The notes under the pieces: model-generated
Told to the model about the DNA's origin: nothing
The model's input: the letters and a program-made list of their open reading frames with translations, nothing else
Database searches by the model: none
From: an uncultured Phocaeicola sp.
Lineage (GTDB): Bacteria > Bacteroidota > Bacteroidia > Bacteroidales > Bacteroidaceae
Length of the DNA: 64,000 nucleotides
Direction of reading: 5' to 3'
Assembly: GCA_944321335.1 (NCBI GenBank)
Contig: CALUKX010000002.1
Location: 1 to 64,000 of the forward strand
Made by a program: the position numbers and the translations under genes
In this document: positions 47,854-56,955 of the stretch, piece after piece
Layout: each line of letters begins with the position of its first letter
Position numbering within the stretch: position 1 is the stretch's first letter

Positions 47854-49824
47854 ATGGCTATAAACAATGACAGAATAAGGAGCAAGAGCCGCATCACAAG
47901 CCAGAAGAAGATGGGGCTTGACAGTGTGGCAGCTTCACGGAAACAAGGAGATCGAAGGGCATTCGATATTCTCATGCAGGCAAACATGTACTGGAACAAC
48001 ATGTCGGACTTCCGCAGGGAGCGTGAACGTAACAAGAACTACAACTATGGCAAACAATGGGAGGACATCATCACCGTGGACGGAAGGACCATGACGGAAG
48101 AGCAGTATATCCTTTCACAAGGCAATGTTCCTCTAAAGAACAACCTTATCCGAAGACTGGTAAGGAATGTTCTTGGCGTTTACCGGAGCCAGTCAAAGGA
48201 GCCGACCTGTACCGCCCGTGACAGGGATGAACAGAAGTTGGGAGAAACCATGAGCACTATCCTACAGTGCAACTGGCAGATGAACCGCATGACCGAACTG
48301 AACGCACGGACGATGGAAGAATTTCTCATCAGCGGCCTGATTGTACACAAAAAGACATACGGTTGGAGGAACGACAAATGCGACTGCTGGACGGATTACG
48401 TGCAGCCGGACAACTTTTTCGTAGACAACAACATGAAGGATTTCCGTGGATGGGACGTTTCCATGCTTGGCGAAATCCACGACGTGAGCTTTGCCACAAT
48501 CTGCCGTGAGTTTGCCAAAAGTCCGGAAGATTACGAGAAACTCTCGCATATCTATTTCTATGCCCGGAACCCGACCTATCTGGCCACCAACTGTGAAAAG
48601 TTCGGCCATAAGAAGCTCCGGAACCTTGATTTCCTGTTTTCGTCCGAACCCGGCCTATGCCGTGTCATTGAGATATGGAACAAGGAAATGAAGCCACGTT
48701 ACCGGTGCCATGACTACAACAACGGCGACATCTACAAGATAGATGAAGAGGACTATTACGAAGAAGTCACCGTAAAGAATGATGAACGTATTCGCAAAGG
48801 ACGTGCTGCAGGTTTGGCGGACGATGATATTCCGCTGATTGAAACGGAGTGGTTCATGGATGATTACTGGTATTACCGGTACATGACACCGACCGGAGAA
48901 GTCCTTGCCGAAGGGGAAACCCCATACGAACACAAGAGCCATCCATACGTGTTCAAGATTTACCCGTTCATCGACGGTGAAATCCACTCGTTCGTTGCAG
49001 ACGTCATAGACCAGCAACGCTATGTGAACCGACTGATAACCCTTTATGACTGGATTATGCGTGCCAGCGCAAAAGGTGTGCTTCTGTTCCCGGAAGAGTG
49101 TCTACCAAAAGGGATGGACATCAACGACATTGCGGATGAATGGAGCCGGTTCAACGGTGTCATTGCCATCAAGACAAAGAACAACTCCGTACTGCCGCAA
49201 CAGATTGCCAACAATTCGACGAATATCGGAATCGGTGATCTGCTGAACCTGCAGCTGAAATTCTTTGAGGACATATCGGGCGTGAACGGCGCACTGCAAG
49301 GAAAGCCCGGTTATTCAGGCATGAGCGGAAACCTTTATGCACAGCAGACGCAGAACGCCACTACCTCACTGTTGGACCTGCTGGATTCCTTCAGCAGCTT
49401 CATCATAGACGGGGCATACAAGGACGTAAAGAACATGCAGCAGTTCTATGACAGCAAACGTGTGTTCAATATAGCCGGGAAAAGCGGCGCACAGGTGGAA
49501 TATGACCCGAAAAAAATCCGTGACGTTGAGTTTGACCTTAGCATTGTCGAAAGCTCCAGTACACCAGCCTACCGGCAGATGGCAAACGATTTCCTTATGC
49601 AGATATGGAGTGCCGGTCAGATTTCACTGGAACAGCTGCTTGAACACGGTGATTTCCCGTTTGCAGACGACCTTCTGCAAAGCATCAAGAGCCAGAAGGA
49701 ACAGCTGGAAAACGGCCAGACACCGGAAGGGCTTTCTCCGGAAATGCTCCAGCAGATACAGCAGCAGGGCAACCCGAAAGCAATCGAAATGCTTACCCGT
49801 GCAATGGGAAGGCAGGCAGCCTGA
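47854..49824 (+). CDS. Phage portal protein, P22-like
   Basis: 656 residues. It has the layout of P22-type portal proteins: an N-terminal basic arm, NYNYGKQWEDIITVDGR, then VPLKNNLIRRLVRNVLGVYRSQ (the typical 'N-x-hydrophobic-R' wing entry). The core contains QPDNFFVDNNMKDFRGWDV, and the stem/crown region GVNGALQGKPGYSGMSGNLYAQQTQ. The C-terminus is Gln-rich (EMLQQIQQQGNPKAIEM). The portal forms the dodecameric ring for DNA packaging and exit. It is rightward, downstream of the giant gene and convergent with the packaging cluster. Confidence 0.9.
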   Translation: MAINNDRIRSKSRITSQKKMGLDSVAASRKQGDRRAFDILMQANMYWNNMSDFRRERERNKNYNYGKQWEDIITVDGRTMTEEQYILSQGNVPLKNNLIRRLVRNVLGVYRSQSKEPTCTARDRDEQKLGETMSTILQCNWQMNRMTELNARTMEEFLISGLIVHKKTYGWRNDKCDCWTDYVQPDNFFVDNNMKDFRGWDVSMLGEIHDVSFATICREFAKSPEDYEKLSHIYFYARNPTYLATNCEKFGHKKLRNLDFLFSSEPGLCRVIEIWNKEMKPRYRCHDYNNGDIYKIDEEDYYEEVTVKNDERIRKGRAAGLADDDIPLIETEWFMDDYWYYRYMTPTGEVLAEGETPYEHKSHPYVFKIYPFIDGEIHSFVADVIDQQRYVNRLITLYDWIMRASAKGVLLFPEECLPKGMDINDIADEWSRFNGVIAIKTKNNSVLPQQIANNSTNIGIGDLLNLQLKFFEDISGVNGALQGKPGYSGMSGNLYAQQTQNATTSLLDLLDSFSSFIIDGAYKDVKNMQQFYDSKRVFNIAGKSGAQVEYDPKKIRDVEFDLSIVESSSTPAYRQMANDFLMQIWSAGQISLEQLLEHGDFPFADDLLQSIKSQKEQLENGQTPEGLSPEMLQQIQQQGNPKAIEMLTRAMGRQAA

Positions 49825-49830
49825 TAAAAC

Positions 49831-49866
49831 AGAAAGGGAGCAATGTAGATTTGCTCCCTTTCTTGT
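49831..49866. terminator. Bidirectional terminator between portal and the leftward packaging cluster
   Basis: Perfect 13-bp stem AGAAAGGGAGCAA (49831-49843) with TTGCTCCCTTTCT (49851-49863). It lies between two convergent transcription units. Confidence 0.8.
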
Positions 49867-49946
49867 TATGTCATTTGTTGCCGTTTCTGATATTGAATGT
49901 AGCAAGCGGATTGTTTGTCAATGTCGCTATTCCAGTCAGGTCCTGT

Positions 49947-50327
49947 TTAGGCTTTTCCTTTTTTCCCATTCTTCTTGGCCTCCTTTCTTGCCTTCCGTTT
50001 CATCTTTTCCGCCTTACGGAAATCATCACGCCATTTGTAGTAACTCTTGATAGTTTTCTTTCTCATGTCTTCAGACATGCGTCCGTTCCCCAAAGCATAC
50101 GGAGTAAAGTAGAATGACTGGATAATCAGGTCACTGATCCGTGCGTCACGGCTGATATATCCCTTCTGTTTCAGCTTCCGGAAATTCTTACGGTCCATAA
50201 CTACCAGTTTCCCGTCAATAGAGCCAGTCACATAGTAACGGTTACCGGTTTTCTCATAGGCATTGTCAGCCTTTCTCACAGCTTCACGCAGAAGCAGATA
50301 GTCTTTTAATCTTGTAAAGATGTTCAT
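49947..50327 (-). CDS. Small basic phage protein of unknown function
   Basis: 126 residues. The middle, NRYYVTGSIDGKLVVMDRKNFRKLKQKGYI, is a beta-hairpin-like segment also seen in other Bacteroidota phage proteins near the terminase. The C-terminus is a strongly basic Lys/Arg tail (KMKRKARKEAKKNGKKGKA). It begins 18 bp after the terminase stop and is the last gene of the leftward packaging cluster. Nucleic-acid binding is suggested by charge only, and the function is not recognised. Confidence 0.65.
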   Translation of the reverse strand: MNIFTRLKDYLLLREAVRKADNAYEKTGNRYYVTGSIDGKLVVMDRKNFRKLKQKGYISRDARISDLIIQSFYFTPYALGNGRMSEDMRKKTIKSYYKWRDDFRKAEKMKRKARKEAKKNGKKGKA

Positions 50328-50345
50328 AGTCTGAATATTTTAAGT

Positions 50346-52451
50346 TTATATTGTTGCGGCACTCACCGCTTTACGTTTCTTTACCTTCTTCCTTATGTGG
50401 ACAACGATACGTGGAAGCTCCATTTCGAAGAAACAGATGTGCAGCCCGATTGCACGTGTCATAAGCAAGTCATCATGCTTTCCTGAAATGGCACCGAACA
50501 CATTGCCCTGTTTCCTTTCGTATGTCAGGTATTCATCCAGACAACGTTCGTCACGTTCCGTATAAAGCCCTTCACGGATAACCTTCACGAGCGTAGAGAT
50601 AACCATCGGTTTCGTCGCCACATTCGTATGGAATCCGTATTTGACCGGACGTTTCTCGATAATATCCTCTTCGCTTTGCTTGCGTGCGTAAAGGTTGGTA
50701 TATACACCCTTTATCTGGTTCAGGATGAACTGGGCCTGATCGCCGTCCACCACACGGTCACGGTCCTTTGTTTCAAGCGTATTGCTTTCAATAACCAGAT
50801 AGGCATTGTTGTAATAGGCCGAAATCTGTGCGGCCTTCCATGCGAGTATATCCATGTCGATGTGTCCGTACCACTGGGCGACCACAACCGGCTTTCCTCC
50901 TTCCATCATCCAGATACGGTCAAACACCACTATCACGGAGTAGTCCGCTTTCTTCCACCGGCCTCCGATATCGACAACCACCAGATAACGGTCCGTAACC
51001 TCTTCTTCTTCGGTGTCACGTTCCGGCTTTTCCCATATCCACAGCTGGCCCTGCTTGTCTTCCATGAAGCGGATATTCTTCAAAGCGTCTTCTCCTTCGT
51101 CGCCGTCCGCATACACATCGCCTACATATTTCGGTTTCCTGCATGACGGGCGCAGTTTGTTTACCTTGTATTTGTCGAACACACGGGCACCGGAATGAAC
51201 GAAAGCCTCTTCATCGTCGGACGGATATTCCGAAGCCATATCTCCCTCTTCGGCGTATTTGGTACGTTCTGCCACATACCAGTTGATGGCCTCCAATGTC
51301 GCACCGAGTTGCCATAGCCAGTACAGGTATTTGCCCGGCTGTTCACGGTTGTTGTCCGTGTTCGCATTTTCCCTATTCTCATAGAGCCATTTGGCGAAGT
51401 TGACTTTCTGTGCAAAGGATTCGAACGGCATACTGTACTGTTCGATTTCCCACCAAGCGACGAACATCGCTTCAAACTGTGACCGTCCTTCCTTTGCAGC
51501 CACGTATTCACGGTGGAAGAAATTACCTACACCGTTCGCCGTAGATTCATAGACAATCATCGTGTACGGTTTCAGCAGAATACCGGACGTGGCCGAACGT
51601 ACAATAGCCTCTGGAGTTTTCCCGTCAGTCTTTTTCCACAGACCTACCTCCGTACAATGCACAAGGTTGTAGTCACCGCCACGGGCCGAATCCGGTTTTT
51701 CCGCAGAACCAATCTTTATCTTGCAGTTCCGTTGAGGTACACGGTGTATGTTACCGCTGTTACCTACCCCGATAATCTTAGGTTCGTTCTCATTGTAGGC
51801 TTCTCCAAGCTGATGGAGCATTTGTACAGGATATGCCTTAATCATACGGTCGAACATATCCTTTACTTCGGTGGAAGCATCCTTCACATGACCGACAATC
51901 AGCGAGTTCAGACCAGTCTTATGGACGAACTGCAACCAAGCCATGTACAGCTGTGTAACAGTCGAACCGCCCCATTGACGTGCTTTCAGCAGAATCAACC
52001 TGATTGGTTTGTTGGCTATCCTCCGTTTCTCGAACCGGAGCACCAGCCGGCGTTGAGGACGGTTCAGGACAAAGCGAACGTCTTCACCACCTCCCTTGCA
52101 CTTGATGAACACGAACAGAGCCGCCCAAAAGCAGAAGTCATAAAGACATCTAATCCTTACGAACTGTTCCACCACCTTCTGGCGTTCCTCATCCGTATTG
52201 TCCGCTCCCAAATCCTCCAAGAACGCCTCGATGCTTCCGGTTTCTGCAAGCTGCCGCACCATCGGCACCTTCATCATCCGCTTTGGCACATACTGTACAG
52301 GAGAAGGGAAATCCGATATTTCAAGTTTCACCCTTTCCAGTATCGAGCCTTCACCGGTTATCGGATTGAAGACCTGATTTATCTCCTTATTACGACGCTC
52401 ATTCTCATTGAGCATGTCAAGGACTTCTTTCTGTAGGCTGTTCCGTTTCAT
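50346..52451 (-). CDS. Phage terminase large subunit
   Basis: 701 residues. The N-terminal ATPase has the Walker A-like LLKARQWGGST (156-164) and the coupling motif MIVYESTANGVGN (about 300). The C-terminal RNase H-like nuclease begins with the acidic motif LVVVDIGGRWKKADYSVI (Asp at about 490). It packages phage DNA into the prohead through the portal. The gene is leftward, opposite to portal and capsid genes, and its ATG overlaps the end of the rhomboid gene by 4 bp. It is somewhat longer than typical (about 450-600 residues), with an extended N-terminus. Confidence 0.93.
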   Translation of the reverse strand: MKRNSLQKEVLDMLNENERRNKEINQVFNPITGEGSILERVKLEISDFPSPVQYVPKRMMKVPMVRQLAETGSIEAFLEDLGADNTDEERQKVVEQFVRIRCLYDFCFWAALFVFIKCKGGGEDVRFVLNRPQRRLVLRFEKRRIANKPIRLILLKARQWGGSTVTQLYMAWLQFVHKTGLNSLIVGHVKDASTEVKDMFDRMIKAYPVQMLHQLGEAYNENEPKIIGVGNSGNIHRVPQRNCKIKIGSAEKPDSARGGDYNLVHCTEVGLWKKTDGKTPEAIVRSATSGILLKPYTMIVYESTANGVGNFFHREYVAAKEGRSQFEAMFVAWWEIEQYSMPFESFAQKVNFAKWLYENRENANTDNNREQPGKYLYWLWQLGATLEAINWYVAERTKYAEEGDMASEYPSDDEEAFVHSGARVFDKYKVNKLRPSCRKPKYVGDVYADGDEGEDALKNIRFMEDKQGQLWIWEKPERDTEEEEVTDRYLVVVDIGGRWKKADYSVIVVFDRIWMMEGGKPVVVAQWYGHIDMDILAWKAAQISAYYNNAYLVIESNTLETKDRDRVVDGDQAQFILNQIKGVYTNLYARKQSEEDIIEKRPVKYGFHTNVATKPMVISTLVKVIREGLYTERDERCLDEYLTYERKQGNVFGAISGKHDDLLMTRAIGLHICFFEMELPRIVVHIRKKVKKRKAVSAATI

Positions 52452-52939
52452 CGTCTGATCGGTTTATTGAGAAAGCCGACCAGCAGCCCGGCAATGTAGC
52501 AGTACAGATGAAGGCATCCGTTGAATCCCGGCAGAAGGAACCCCACTGCAATGTATGACAACACATAGAGCTGGTACTTCCACCGCTCCCGTACACAGAA
52601 TGCCACACGCCCCATCAGTGTATAGCATACACCGGAAAGACCGACTGTAGGCAACGCATCGGGAGAAAAGAAACCTATCGGGTAAAGGACTGCAACCAGA
52701 TAAGATACAGCCATTGCAGCCAATGAAACATCATATATGAAGACGACCGAAAGCAGGCACCAGCAGTTGATGGCCGCATGGAGCATATTCGCATGGAAGA
52801 AAGGATAAAGGAACCTTGCATATACCGGCGAATCTCCAGACAGTCCGACATTCTCCAACGGAACATCAAGGCACTGCAACAGCAGTACGGCCACCGTCAG
52901 AACAAGTGACGCAATTTTCGCTTCCTTTCTTCGTACCAT
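52448..52939 (-). CDS. Phage-encoded rhomboid-family intramembrane protease
   Basis: 163 residues, about six hydrophobic helices. The rhomboid catalytic layout is visible: FFHANMLHAAINCW (His47-Asn58 region, the HxxxN type), the serine motif TVGLSGVCYTLMG with Ser102, and GCLHLYCYIAGLLVGFL with His144. This is a minimal but complete rhomboid core. These enzymes cleave transmembrane helices of other proteins within the membrane. The gene overlaps the terminase ATG by 4 bp and the upstream 144-residue gene by 43 bp, so it is translated as part of the packaging operon. The substrate is unknown; see the capsid finding. Confidence 0.8.
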   Translation of the reverse strand: MVRRKEAKIASLVLTVAVLLLQCLDVPLENVGLSGDSPVYARFLYPFFHANMLHAAINCWCLLSVVFIYDVSLAAMAVSYLVAVLYPIGFFSPDALPTVGLSGVCYTLMGRVAFCVRERWKYQLYVLSYIAVGFLLPGFNGCLHLYCYIAGLLVGFLNKPIRR

Positions 52940-53331
52940 TTCCTTTTGATTTTATGGATGATAACCTTTGCGCTGCCGGGGGTGAGATAGAATTTGGGCG
53001 CAGGCTGTCGTATGACATCGAAGATTATTTCAGACAGTGACATTTTAGAGCGGCTGCCTTTCATATCCATAACCCTTCTGTATATCTCCGTGAACATTTC
53101 CCGTTTCGTTTCGCTCATGCCTTCAAGACAGTCGCCTTTCATCATGGCAGACACAACGATTGCAGATCTTTCTTCTGACACCCAGAACCGGCGTGAGGGA
53201 GAATTGACAACCCTTTCCATAAGTTCGCACAGTTTTATTTCCTCACAGCCGCAGATAAGGTTGTGATATACAGACATAAGGTCATTGTTCCGTTCCGATT
53301 CGTATTCAAACTTACTTCCAACCGGTTTCAT
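52897..53331 (-). CDS. Conserved phage protein upstream of rhomboid/terminase
   Basis: 144 residues, Arg/Lys-rich and helical, with no membrane segment. Recognisable pieces are SRRFWVSEERSAIVVSAMMKGD, then TKREMFTEIYRRVM, and a basic end APKFYLTPGSAKVIIHKIKRKWYEERKRK. I recall this pattern from many Bacteroidota prophages next to the terminase genes, but its role is not known. A helix-turn-helix-type DNA-recognition function, such as small terminase, is possible. It is the first gene of the leftward cluster and overlaps the rhomboid gene. A candidate TAAATTTG -7 element lies upstream (53359-53366). Confidence 0.65.
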   Translation of the reverse strand: MKPVGSKFEYESERNNDLMSVYHNLICGCEEIKLCELMERVVNSPSRRFWVSEERSAIVVSAMMKGDCLEGMSETKREMFTEIYRRVMDMKGSRSKMSLSEIIFDVIRQPAPKFYLTPGSAKVIIHKIKRKWYEERKRKLRHLF

Positions 53332-53358
53332 AGCTGATTCATTAGTCGTTCACCTATA

Positions 53359-53366
53359 CAAATTTA
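53359..53366 (-). promoter_or_regulatory. Candidate -7 element of the leftward packaging cluster
   Basis: On the minus strand, TAAATTTG matches TAnnTTTG, about 28 bp before the 144-residue gene's start. No clear -33 element is seen. Confidence 0.35.
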
Positions 53367-53452
53367 CTAAATGCGGTTAACGGATAAAAAAGAGTAACTC
53401 TATGCAAAAGCTATATTTGCTTAAACAAAAATTCTTTAATCAGGAGCAATAT

Positions 53453-54244
53453 ATGGAAGGAGCTGAAAACAAGCAAACTAAGTCCAAGAAAGACGCATTC
53501 GCAGAACGTCTGAAGGCCAAATACCCGGAGCAGAACTTCGACCAAGAAGAGGATTTTTTCGGTAGAGTAAACGATGATTACGATGAATACGAGAACCAGA
53601 TTGCAGGTTACAAGAAACATGAATCCGAGCTTTCGGACATGTTCACCAGTGACCCACGTAGTGCAAACTTCCTGATGAACTGGAAAAACGGACAGGACCC
53701 GGCAATCGCCCTTGTACGCCAGTTCGGTACCGACATCAAGGATGCCATCGACGACCCGGAAAAGCTCGAAGAGATCGAGAAGGCCAACAAGGAATACGTA
53801 GAACGTGTGGCAAAGGAGAAGGAACTTGAAGGCCAGTATGAAGAGAACCTCCAGAAGTCACTGGCTGATCTGGAACGGATGCAGCAGGAAGCAGGACTTT
53901 CCGATGATGAAATAGATGCGGCGATGGAACTGATAGCCACAATAAGCAAAGATTTCATCGTTGGCAAGATTACTCCTGAAACCATGCAGCTTGCATTCAA
54001 CGCAATCAACCACGACAACGACGTAGCCACCGCCGGAGAGGAAGGTGAAGTACGTGGACGTAACGCCAAGATTGAAGAGAAATTACGTAAAAGCAAGAAA
54101 GGTGACGGCACCGCATCGCTGAACGGAAAGAACGGTTCGCCCAAGCCAGCCAAGCCACAAAAGAGTTTGGGCGCATTGGAGCACTATGGAAGCGGCAACC
54201 AGACCATTTGGGAACGTGGCGGAGAAAAACGAACGAAAGCATAA
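53453..54244 (+). CDS. Capsid scaffolding-like protein
   Basis: 263 residues from the ATG at 53453. The frame opens at 53402, but the inner ATG (MEGAENKQTKSKKDAF) follows an AGGAG-like stretch and gives a better N-terminus. The protein is very acidic and helical, with a long coiled coil at about 95-165 (EEIEKANKEYVERVAKEKELEGQYEENLQ, in part), and a basic C-terminus RKSKKGDGTASLNGKNGSPKPAKPQK, as in many head scaffolds. It lies immediately before the major capsid protein, which is the usual place. Confidence 0.78.
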   Translation: MEGAENKQTKSKKDAFAERLKAKYPEQNFDQEEDFFGRVNDDYDEYENQIAGYKKHESELSDMFTSDPRSANFLMNWKNGQDPAIALVRQFGTDIKDAIDDPEKLEEIEKANKEYVERVAKEKELEGQYEENLQKSLADLERMQQEAGLSDDEIDAAMELIATISKDFIVGKITPETMQLAFNAINHDNDVATAGEEGEVRGRNAKIEEKLRKSKKGDGTASLNGKNGSPKPAKPQKSLGALEHYGSGNQTIWERGGEKRTKA

Positions 54245-54284
54245 TCCAATATTTTTTTTGTCTAACAATCTAAATCAAAGCGAA

Positions 54285-55721
54285 ATGAGTAAAACCAAAT
54301 CAACTGCAAAATGGCTCATGGGCTTAATGCTCATGTTGCTGACGCTCTTAACGGGCGCAGGTAGTAATGTGATTATGGCTGCCGCTTCTGACCTGCCCGA
54401 TGCCGGAAAGACCAATTCGGGTGCGGACGGTACCGGCGGCACTGACGGTATTGCTACCGAAACACAAGGACGTGCTGACGGTGATCCGGAGTTCTATTCC
54501 AAGGACATTGACTCACGCATCGTCAAAATCCGACCGATGGCGACCCCTATCGACCAGATCAGCCGATATGCCAACGCACAGAAGGCCGATTCCTTTGAGG
54601 TCAAATATTACAGTGTCGGTACCCGTCCGATTAAAACCACAGTAAAGACGGCTGTTGAAAAACAAGCGTCAGGTGCAAGCGTTATCCTTCAGGTGGATGA
54701 TACAAACATGTTTACACTGGATGATACCATCCGTGTGGTTGGAGTGAAAGGTATCACAGATTATAAAGGAAAGGAATACGATCAGGAAGACGACAACACC
54801 CCGGACCTCGTTCTGTGCGTGTGCGGACGTGACAACGCTACAAACAATCCGGTTGTCTATGCTGTAAACGGGCACATTGACACAAGCACCAATCAGGCTA
54901 TCTGGCTGCCGGAAATTCCTGCCGGAACCGTCCTTGTACGAATGGGAAAAGCCTGTGGCGAACTTGATGTTCAAACCGGACGATTCAACAACATTCCTAC
55001 AGCAGAAATCCAATACTGCCAGAACTTCATGATTCAAATCGAACAGTCTACGTTCGACAAGATTGCAGCCAAGGAAGTAGACTGGAGTTTCAGCGACATT
55101 GAAGAGGACGGTATCTATGACATGCGTCTTTCACAGGAAAACAGCTACCTGTGGGGTGTCAAGAACTGCATCAAACATGTAACGAAGGACGGTATGGCCA
55201 CATGGTTCACCGGTGGTATCTGGTGGATGGCCGGAAAGGATATTGAAGTCGGCGAATGGGATGCAGAAAAACAGTGTGCGGTCATTTCGGATGAGAATCT
55301 GGTGGACATTACCCGTGACCTGTTCGTAGGTACCGGTATCGGCAACAAGCGTAAAATCCTATTCTGTGGCAGCGACCTTCTTTCTGCATTCTCAAAAATC
55401 AAGTCAGAGAAATTCCGTCTGAAAGATACAGTAGAAGTATGGAACCTGAAGTTCAAGAGCTGGGATACCGATTTCGGTGAAGTCCTGACCATCCATCACG
55501 AACTGTTTGACATCAACGGCATGAGCGATTGCGGTTTTGCAATGGATCCTGAATACCTCACCAAGAAGACCCATGTAAGCTGGAGCCGCAACATCCTTGA
55601 CCTGAAGAAAGCCGGTGTCCGCAATACAGATGCAGTAGTCATTCAGGAAGTATCATGTCTGTATTTGCGTTATGCCAAGGCACACGCACGTGTACGTCTG
55701 GCCAAGGCACCCAACCCATAA
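54285..55721 (+). CDS. Phage major capsid protein with signal-peptide-like N-terminus
   Basis: 478 residues from the ATG at 54285. The frame is open to 54186, which would overlap the scaffold gene. The body resembles the DUF5309/SU10-type HK97-fold capsid proteins: PMATPIDQISRYANAQKAD after an N-arm, FCGSDLLSAFSKI, and DPEYLTKKTHVSW near the end. The N-terminus is odd: MSKTKSTAK, then a hydrophobic run WLMGLMLMLLTLLTGAG, then SNVIMAAASDL, with the shape of a Sec signal peptide ending in an AxA-like site. Next comes a Gly-rich linker. It is downstream of scaffold and upstream of connector genes, with a terminator at 55759-55790. Confidence 0.88.
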   Translation: MSKTKSTAKWLMGLMLMLLTLLTGAGSNVIMAAASDLPDAGKTNSGADGTGGTDGIATETQGRADGDPEFYSKDIDSRIVKIRPMATPIDQISRYANAQKADSFEVKYYSVGTRPIKTTVKTAVEKQASGASVILQVDDTNMFTLDDTIRVVGVKGITDYKGKEYDQEDDNTPDLVLCVCGRDNATNNPVVYAVNGHIDTSTNQAIWLPEIPAGTVLVRMGKACGELDVQTGRFNNIPTAEIQYCQNFMIQIEQSTFDKIAAKEVDWSFSDIEEDGIYDMRLSQENSYLWGVKNCIKHVTKDGMATWFTGGIWWMAGKDIEVGEWDAEKQCAVISDENLVDITRDLFVGTGIGNKRKILFCGSDLLSAFSKIKSEKFRLKDTVEVWNLKFKSWDTDFGEVLTIHHELFDINGMSDCGFAMDPEYLTKKTHVSWSRNILDLKKAGVRNTDAVVIQEVSCLYLRYAKAHARVRLAKAPNP

Positions 55722-55758
55722 TAGTTTTAGTTAAGGTAAAGATTGATTGGATAACACG

Positions 55759-55790
55759 GAAGGGGCGGGATTGACAGCCTACCCCTTTCT
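55759..55790 (+). terminator. Terminator after the capsid gene
   Basis: AAGGGG (55760-55765) pairs with CCCCTT (55782-55787), with GG/CC inside, and ends in a T-rich stretch. It may limit read-through from the highly expressed capsid gene. Confidence 0.65.
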
Positions 55791-55811
55791 TTATAAATAA
55801 AACTAATTGCA

Positions 55812-56300
55812 ATGGGAAAACAAAAGACATACAGAGCCAAGAGTGAAGTAAGCATCAACGTCGTGCTGAAAAACGGAAAGAGCAAGCATATATCTTTCCT
55901 CCCTGTCACCGGTGGAGGGAGCGTGTACAGAACAGACAACGAAGACATTCAGGCCGCACTGGAAAGCCATTACCGTTTCGGGAACCTGTTCCGTATTGTC
56001 GATGAACCTGAACAGAAATCCCCTAAGATTCCTTTGAAGGACAAGAAGAAGAAACAGCCGAAGGAAGAGGACCAGATTCCAAATGAAGAGAAGGACGGTC
56101 TGACCGAAAAGGATATGGAAAACGAAACCGAAGGCGATGAAGATGACGGCCTCCGTGTCGTAACCGTTACCTGCACATCAGACGCAAAGGAATATCTGGC
56201 AGACACGTTCGGCATCAGCCGTACCAATCTCCGGTCCAAAGCCAAAATCATCGAAGCCGCAGCAAAGAACGGGATTAAGTTTGAAGGACTTGATGAATGA
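55812..56300 (+). CDS. Phage head-associated protein of unknown function
   Basis: 162 residues. The N-terminal 55 residues are beta-rich (KSKHISFLPVTGGGSVYRTD), followed by a Lys/Glu-rich linker (KDKKKKQPKEEDQIPNEEKD, in part). A short C-terminal domain, SDAKEYLADTFGISRTNLRSKAKII, resembles HeH/LEM-type helix-extended-loop-helix folds. It lies between capsid and connector genes, where decoration or neck proteins are common. The role is unassigned. Confidence 0.6.
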   Translation: MGKQKTYRAKSEVSINVVLKNGKSKHISFLPVTGGGSVYRTDNEDIQAALESHYRFGNLFRIVDEPEQKSPKIPLKDKKKKQPKEEDQIPNEEKDGLTEKDMENETEGDEDDGLRVVTVTCTSDAKEYLADTFGISRTNLRSKAKIIEAAAKNGIKFEGLDE

Positions 56301-56310
56301 TTGAACAGCT

Positions 56311-56943
56311 ATGGTTTACAGTGTGGAAAAAATACAGCGTGATGTAAGGATAGCGATGGACGACTATCCGCAAAGCCCGTCACTCATTGCATTGGAAGAT
56401 GTGGATGCAATCTCCATCGACAAGATTATCAAGAGTAAGATTGAAGATGCGGCCAAGGCCGTAGAGATAGCGGCACCACTTTACATGCTGGATAGCGGAC
56501 ACAACTTTGCGGAAGATGTCTTCTGGAACAGCAACTTTTCCGGATGGACCGTCCTGCCGGACAACTTCATGCGCCTCATAGTATTCAGGATGAGCGATTG
56601 GGAACGGCCTGTATATGCAGCCATTTCTGAAGGTGAACCGGAATACGCCCTGCAACATTCACGTTTCAAGGGAATCAGAGGTAATCCACAGAAACCGGTA
56701 TGTGCAATCACCATCCGTGCCGAAGGTAAGGTTCTGGAGTTCTACTCCTGCAACAGCGATGAAGCGACCGTAGAACAGGCCGTATATCTTCCTGTTCCGA
56801 AACTGATAAACGGAGGCATCGAGATTTGCGAACAATGCTACCGGCCATTCATCTACCAATGTGCCGGAATGACAGCGCAGGTACTTGGAGAAAATGATTC
56901 GTCGGCTGCACTCCTTAATACGGCACAGAGTATGATAACCTAA
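56311..56943 (+). CDS. Head-tail connector/adaptor-like phage protein
   Basis: 210 residues. The N-terminus MVYSVEKIQRDVRIAMDD with ISIDKIIKSKIEDAAKAVEIAAP resembles helical adaptor proteins found after the capsid gene in Bacteroidota phages. The C-terminal half is beta-rich with CYRPFIYQCAGMTAQVL. The position (10 bp after the previous gene, 12 bp before the next) is right for the adaptor joining portal to tail. Family assignment is by context. Confidence 0.6.
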   Translation: MVYSVEKIQRDVRIAMDDYPQSPSLIALEDVDAISIDKIIKSKIEDAAKAVEIAAPLYMLDSGHNFAEDVFWNSNFSGWTVLPDNFMRLIVFRMSDWERPVYAAISEGEPEYALQHSRFKGIRGNPQKPVCAITIRAEGKVLEFYSCNSDEATVEQAVYLPVPKLINGGIEICEQCYRPFIYQCAGMTAQVLGENDSSAALLNTAQSMIT

Positions 56944-56955
56944 AAATCCGAGCTT

